Source: an uncultured Ilyobacter sp.
Lineage (GTDB): Bacteria > Fusobacteriota > Fusobacteriia > Fusobacteriales > Fusobacteriaceae
Assembly: GCF_963668515.1 (NCBI RefSeq)
Contig: NZ_OY764866.1
Span: 620,001 to 684,000, forward strand
Direction: 5' to 3'
Length of the DNA stretch: 64,000 bases
Below the pieces are notes generated by a model. That model did no database searches and was not told the origin of the DNA. It worked only from the letters and a program-made list of their open reading frames with translations. The position numbers were made by a program, and so were the translations under genes. Shown here piece after piece: positions 61,333-64,000 of the stretch; positions within the stretch are counted from its first letter, which is position 1; every line of letters begins with the position of its first letter.

Positions 61333-61358
61333 AGTAAAGACTAAAGGCGGATAATTTT

Positions 61359-62321
61359 ATGAAATTACTTAGTTTTATACCCTCAGATAAAAACTTAGAT
61401 TTTTTTCAAAATAATATCAATGAGTACATAGATGATCTTGGCTTTGATGGGATTGAAACAATGGCAGGTTCCTACTATCCCATCTCTATATTCAAATCAG
61501 TCAATGTCAAAGGAATACATCTGATGTATTTTCCCACATGGCTTGAATTCTGGAATGGAGACAGAGAGACTCTCATAGAGGATTTTGTTGATGAAGATGG
61601 GATAAAGGGATATTACGGAGGCTTAAGTAGAGAAGTTATGCTAGATTACTACAAAGACGAGTTTAAAAGAGCAAAAGAATTAGGGGTTGAATATATGGTC
61701 TTTCACGTGTCTCATGTAAGACCTAGGGACATTTTTACCTATGAGTTTGATTATTCCAATATGGAGGTTTTAGCAGCAGCAGTGGACCTTGTAAATGAAG
61801 TGTTTAAAGGGGAAGGCCCTTTACTTCTTTTTGAAAATCTCTGGTGGCCCGGTCTGAACCTGAAATCTGTAAAGCAAACTGAATTTTTTTTGGAGTCCAT
61901 AAACTACAAAAATAAAGGACTTCTTTTAGATATATCCCACCTGCTCTGTTCAGATAAAAATATTAAAAGCATAGAATCTGGAGTGGGTTTTTTAAGGGAG
62001 AAAATAAACTCTCTCGGTGAATTGAAAAATCAAATAAAGGGTATTCATCTTAATTTTTCATCATCTGGGGAGTATCTGGAAGAAGATTTTTCAGAAATCC
62101 AGGAAAAATGGGAAGGATCAGGAAGAATAGAAAGGTATCATATAGAGGTTTCCCATGTTAAAAATATTGATACTCATCAACCTTTTGAATCCTATGAAAT
62201 TTTAGATATATTGAAGGAGATTCCTTATAGCTATCTTGTGTTTGAGCTTGCTTACAGAAGTATAGAAGAACTGACCGAAAAAATTAAAAAACAGATGAAA
62301 TATTTAAACCAGCCGACATAA
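61359..62321 (+). CDS. TIM-barrel protein of the xylose isomerase/AP endonuclease 2-like superfamily
   Basis: A 320-residue protein with repeating beta-alpha units. Likely metal-ligand positions are visible in FDGIETMAG, FHVSHVRPRD, LLLFENLWWPG, GLLLDISHLL and GIHLNFS, with an extended C-terminal helix. The family covers sugar isomerases and epimerases; the precise reaction is not evident. It follows the PduO-like gene closely, so it may share a cobalamin-related or unrelated sugar role. Confidence 0.65.
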   Translation: MKLLSFIPSDKNLDFFQNNINEYIDDLGFDGIETMAGSYYPISIFKSVNVKGIHLMYFPTWLEFWNGDRETLIEDFVDEDGIKGYYGGLSREVMLDYYKDEFKRAKELGVEYMVFHVSHVRPRDIFTYEFDYSNMEVLAAAVDLVNEVFKGEGPLLLFENLWWPGLNLKSVKQTEFFLESINYKNKGLLLDISHLLCSDKNIKSIESGVGFLREKINSLGELKNQIKGIHLNFSSSGEYLEEDFSEIQEKWEGSGRIERYHIEVSHVKNIDTHQPFESYEILDILKEIPYSYLVFELAYRSIEELTEKIKKQMKYLNQPT

Positions 62322-62345
62322 ATATCGGCTGGTTTTATTTTATGG
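62308..62345 (+). terminator. Terminator after the TIM-barrel gene
   Basis: AACCAGCCGA (62309-62318) pairs with TCGGCTGGTT (62327-62336), followed by TTATTTT. Confidence 0.8.
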
Positions 62346-62382
62346 ATATGATTTTTGTAAAAATATTTGGGAGTATTATTTT

Positions 62383-63441
62383 CTACTGTTCATTAAAAAT
62401 TTTCATGAGCTGAGGTATTCCCTCTTTGATTGCTCTAGATCCTGGGAGTACGAAAATATGCTCATCTACTTCATAAAGCCTTACATTTTTTACCGCAGAT
62501 AGTGGCTTGTATTCAGGTGACGATTTGAGTATCTTTATGTTATTTGTGCCCCCTATAATGTAGTCGGGATCATTTACAATAAGTTCTTCTAGGCTATATT
62601 TCCAACCTTCCCTGCTTCCGGCTATATTCCTTCCTCCTGAAATATTTATCAGGTCGTTTATAAAAGTTTTTCTGCCGGCTGTATATTCTCCGTTACCAGC
62701 TCCCACAACAAAATACACTTTAGGCTTATTCTTAATAGCTTTATTTTTATAATGGTAAGACGCTACTCTGCTTTTTAAATCGGCAGCAACGATAACTCCC
62801 CTTTTAGGAACCCCTATAGCCCTGCTTACCTCTATATATTCATTATAAACATCCTCTATACCTTTGGGAGTCTGATAGACTAAATATTTTATTCCTATGG
62901 ATTTTAGTTTTTTTACAAAATTTTGATTATAATGTGACTCCATGAGAACTATCTGGGGTCTTTTAGACATTACTTTTTCAAGGTTTGGCTCCATAAGAGA
63001 GCCCATTGACTCTATTTTAGATGCCTCTTTCGGATATCTGCAGAAAGATGTCCTCCCTACTAGCGCCCCTTCCATTTTAAGATCATATATCTTCTCTGTT
63101 ATCCCTGGAGAAAGGGATATGATATTTTTTAATTTTTTACTGTTTTTCAGGTCAGTATTTTTTAATCCATCTATAAAAAATGAATTATAGTATTTTTCAT
63201 CATTTTTTTTTAAAGTTATCTTTTGAAAATCTATTCTGACTCCCTGAGATTCCACGTAGTCATCTCCTAGAATAAACTTATGATTTTGAATCTTTAAAAT
63301 ACCGTCTGCTTCCTGAAATCCTATATTTTCTATTTCATTTTTTGAATAAAAATTTATTCCCTGGACATTTATATAAGAATAACTAGCTACAGATGTTAAA
63401 CCAAACAAAATAAATATTAAATTTAAAATTTTATTTTTCAT
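62383..63441 (-). CDS. Periplasmic substrate-binding protein, BtuF-like, with extra N-terminal domain
   Basis: A 352-residue exported protein. Signal peptide at the N-terminus (MKNKILNLIFILFGLTSVAS). Residues about 25-105 form a small beta-rich module resembling copper amine oxidase-like/stalk repeats. From about 108 comes a class III (helical-backbone) binding protein: NIISLSPGITEKIYDL, LVGRTSFCRYP, RPQIVLMESHYN, VYFVVGAGNG and the DPDYIIGG hinge. BtuF and other corrinoid or iron-chelate binders share this form. A Cys after the signal for lipidation is not seen. ATG at 63441 chosen for its GGGAG spacing. No ABC permease or ATPase gene is adjacent in the window. Confidence 0.78.
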   Translation of the reverse strand: MKNKILNLIFILFGLTSVASYSYINVQGINFYSKNEIENIGFQEADGILKIQNHKFILGDDYVESQGVRIDFQKITLKKNDEKYYNSFFIDGLKNTDLKNSKKLKNIISLSPGITEKIYDLKMEGALVGRTSFCRYPKEASKIESMGSLMEPNLEKVMSKRPQIVLMESHYNQNFVKKLKSIGIKYLVYQTPKGIEDVYNEYIEVSRAIGVPKRGVIVAADLKSRVASYHYKNKAIKNKPKVYFVVGAGNGEYTAGRKTFINDLINISGGRNIAGSREGWKYSLEELIVNDPDYIIGGTNNIKILKSSPEYKPLSAVKNVRLYEVDEHIFVLPGSRAIKEGIPQLMKIFNEQ

Positions 63442-63772
63442 TACAGACAATCTCCCAGTACTATTTATTTGAATTTATTATAACATATTTTCTATTTTGA
63501 CAATATTTGATTTGTATTATCGTTAGATAAATTTCCATATATTATTACCATACTTGAATTGCATATTTTCTTAAAAATAAACTTTAAGAATTCAAAAGAG
63601 GAGAAATTTATATTTTTCCAATATTATTCTAAGAAAAAGTTCCATAATTAGTGTATGAATGAGCTTAAAATAAGCCAATGATTTTATTCAACAATCTTTT
63701 TAAGTATATCTGATTAAAGTCTGATTCTTAATGTTATACCTAAAATAGCCTTTTATGAAAGGGGTGCACCGT

Positions 63773-64000
63773 ATGAAAAGAGGCGTGAAACTTCTAAGAT
63801 TAAATTTGGAGAAAGTATTCTCAACAAGAGAGGAATTGACCAAAAAAATAGGTGAATCTTATGGCATCATAAATCTCATGCTAAGTGATGACACAGAGAT
63901 AGAAGACTGGTTTTTAGATAGGATAAAGGAGTATATCCCAGAGAAAGAGTTTGAGATGTCAAAGAATCTCATCTGTCTTGCCAGAAAGTCAGATACAACT
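63773..64000 (+). CDS. Unidentified gene, N-terminal part (runs off the window)
   Basis: An ORF starting at ATG 63773 behind AAAGGGG stays open for 76 codons to the end of the window. The visible part is charged and probably helical (KRGVKLLRLNLEKVF, EDWFLDRIKEYIPEKEF), with no membrane or signal segment. I do not recognise a family from this fragment. The preceding gap (63451-63772) is AT-rich; a GCTTA/TAAGC inverted repeat near 63665-63680 is the only structure seen. Confidence 0.55.
   Translation, partial: MKRGVKLLRLNLEKVFSTREELTKKIGESYGIINLMLSDDTEIEDWFLDRIKEYIPEKEFEMSKNLICLARKSDTT

Overview
This 64 kb window is AT-rich and looks like a chromosomal segment of an anaerobic, outer-membrane-bearing bacterium, most likely a member of the Fusobacteriota (Ilyobacter/Propionigenium/Fusobacterium type). 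That placement is an inference. It rests on low GC, strong AGGAGG ribosome binding sites, a TonB plus BtuB outer-membrane uptake system alongside anaerobe genes (desulfoferrodoxin, flavodiiron protein, lysine 2,3-aminomutase), and clostridial-type protein relatives. I saw no rRNA, tRNA, CRISPR array, prophage or intact insertion sequence.

Layout. 0-5 kb: a truncated cation/proton antiporter gene behind a fluoride-type riboswitch, a type I asparaginase, a beta-clamp gene and a secreted L,D-transpeptidase-like protein. 4.8-12 kb: two fused enzymes (basic amino acid decarboxylase + arginase; lysine 2,3-aminomutase + beta-lysine acetyltransferase) and an aminotransferase. 12-17 kb: pyruvate carboxylase and an AcuI/YhdH reductase. 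17-24 kb: an OLD-type ATPase/nuclease, a split ThrE-type exporter (YjjP/YjjB) and a LytS/LytT-type two-component system. 24-31 kb: nucleoside kinase and lipid kinase genes between two decayed IS30 copies, then gltS, a divergent glutamate racemase-like gene and exonuclease I. 31.7-37.8 kb: the pyrimidine operon pyrB-I-K-D-F-C-E behind an apparent UTP-attenuation leader peptide. 37.8-40.4 kb: ilvBN behind an apparent Ile/Leu/Val leader-peptide attenuator. 40.8-44.4 kb: an old-yellow-enzyme, an ABC-F protein and a cyclase. 44.4-51.2 kb: a cluster of small thiol/redox genes (glutaredoxin, DsrE, FMN reductase, DsbA-like, peroxiredoxin-like, Cys-rich mini-proteins) with HxlR and NemR-like TetR regulators. 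51.6-54 kb: flavodiiron protein, ferredoxin, desulfoferrodoxin and cupin, an oxygen/superoxide defence set. 55-57 kb: ZIP transporter and ferritin-like protein. 56.8-64 kb: tonB, a cobalamin riboswitch with btuB, a PduO-like protein, a TIM-barrel protein and a BtuF-like binding protein.

The most notable non-coding features are: (i) a family of four dispersed 0.4-0.6 kb elements with about 20 bp terminal inverted repeats (TTAACC...GGTTAA ends) and modular interiors; (ii) two leader-peptide attenuators (pyr, ilv) of the enterobacterial type; (iii) near-identical promoters at 46.8 and 51.2 kb in which a GAC-CA-GTC half-palindrome sits in the -35/-10 spacer, plus a perfect GACCGGTC palindrome at 50.5 kb, suggesting the regulon of the NemR-like TetR protein; and (iv) fluoride and cobalamin riboswitches. 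Several genes are broken: a frameshifted FMN reductase, a deleted thioredoxin-reductase-like remnant and two IS30 remnants sharing the same internal deletion.
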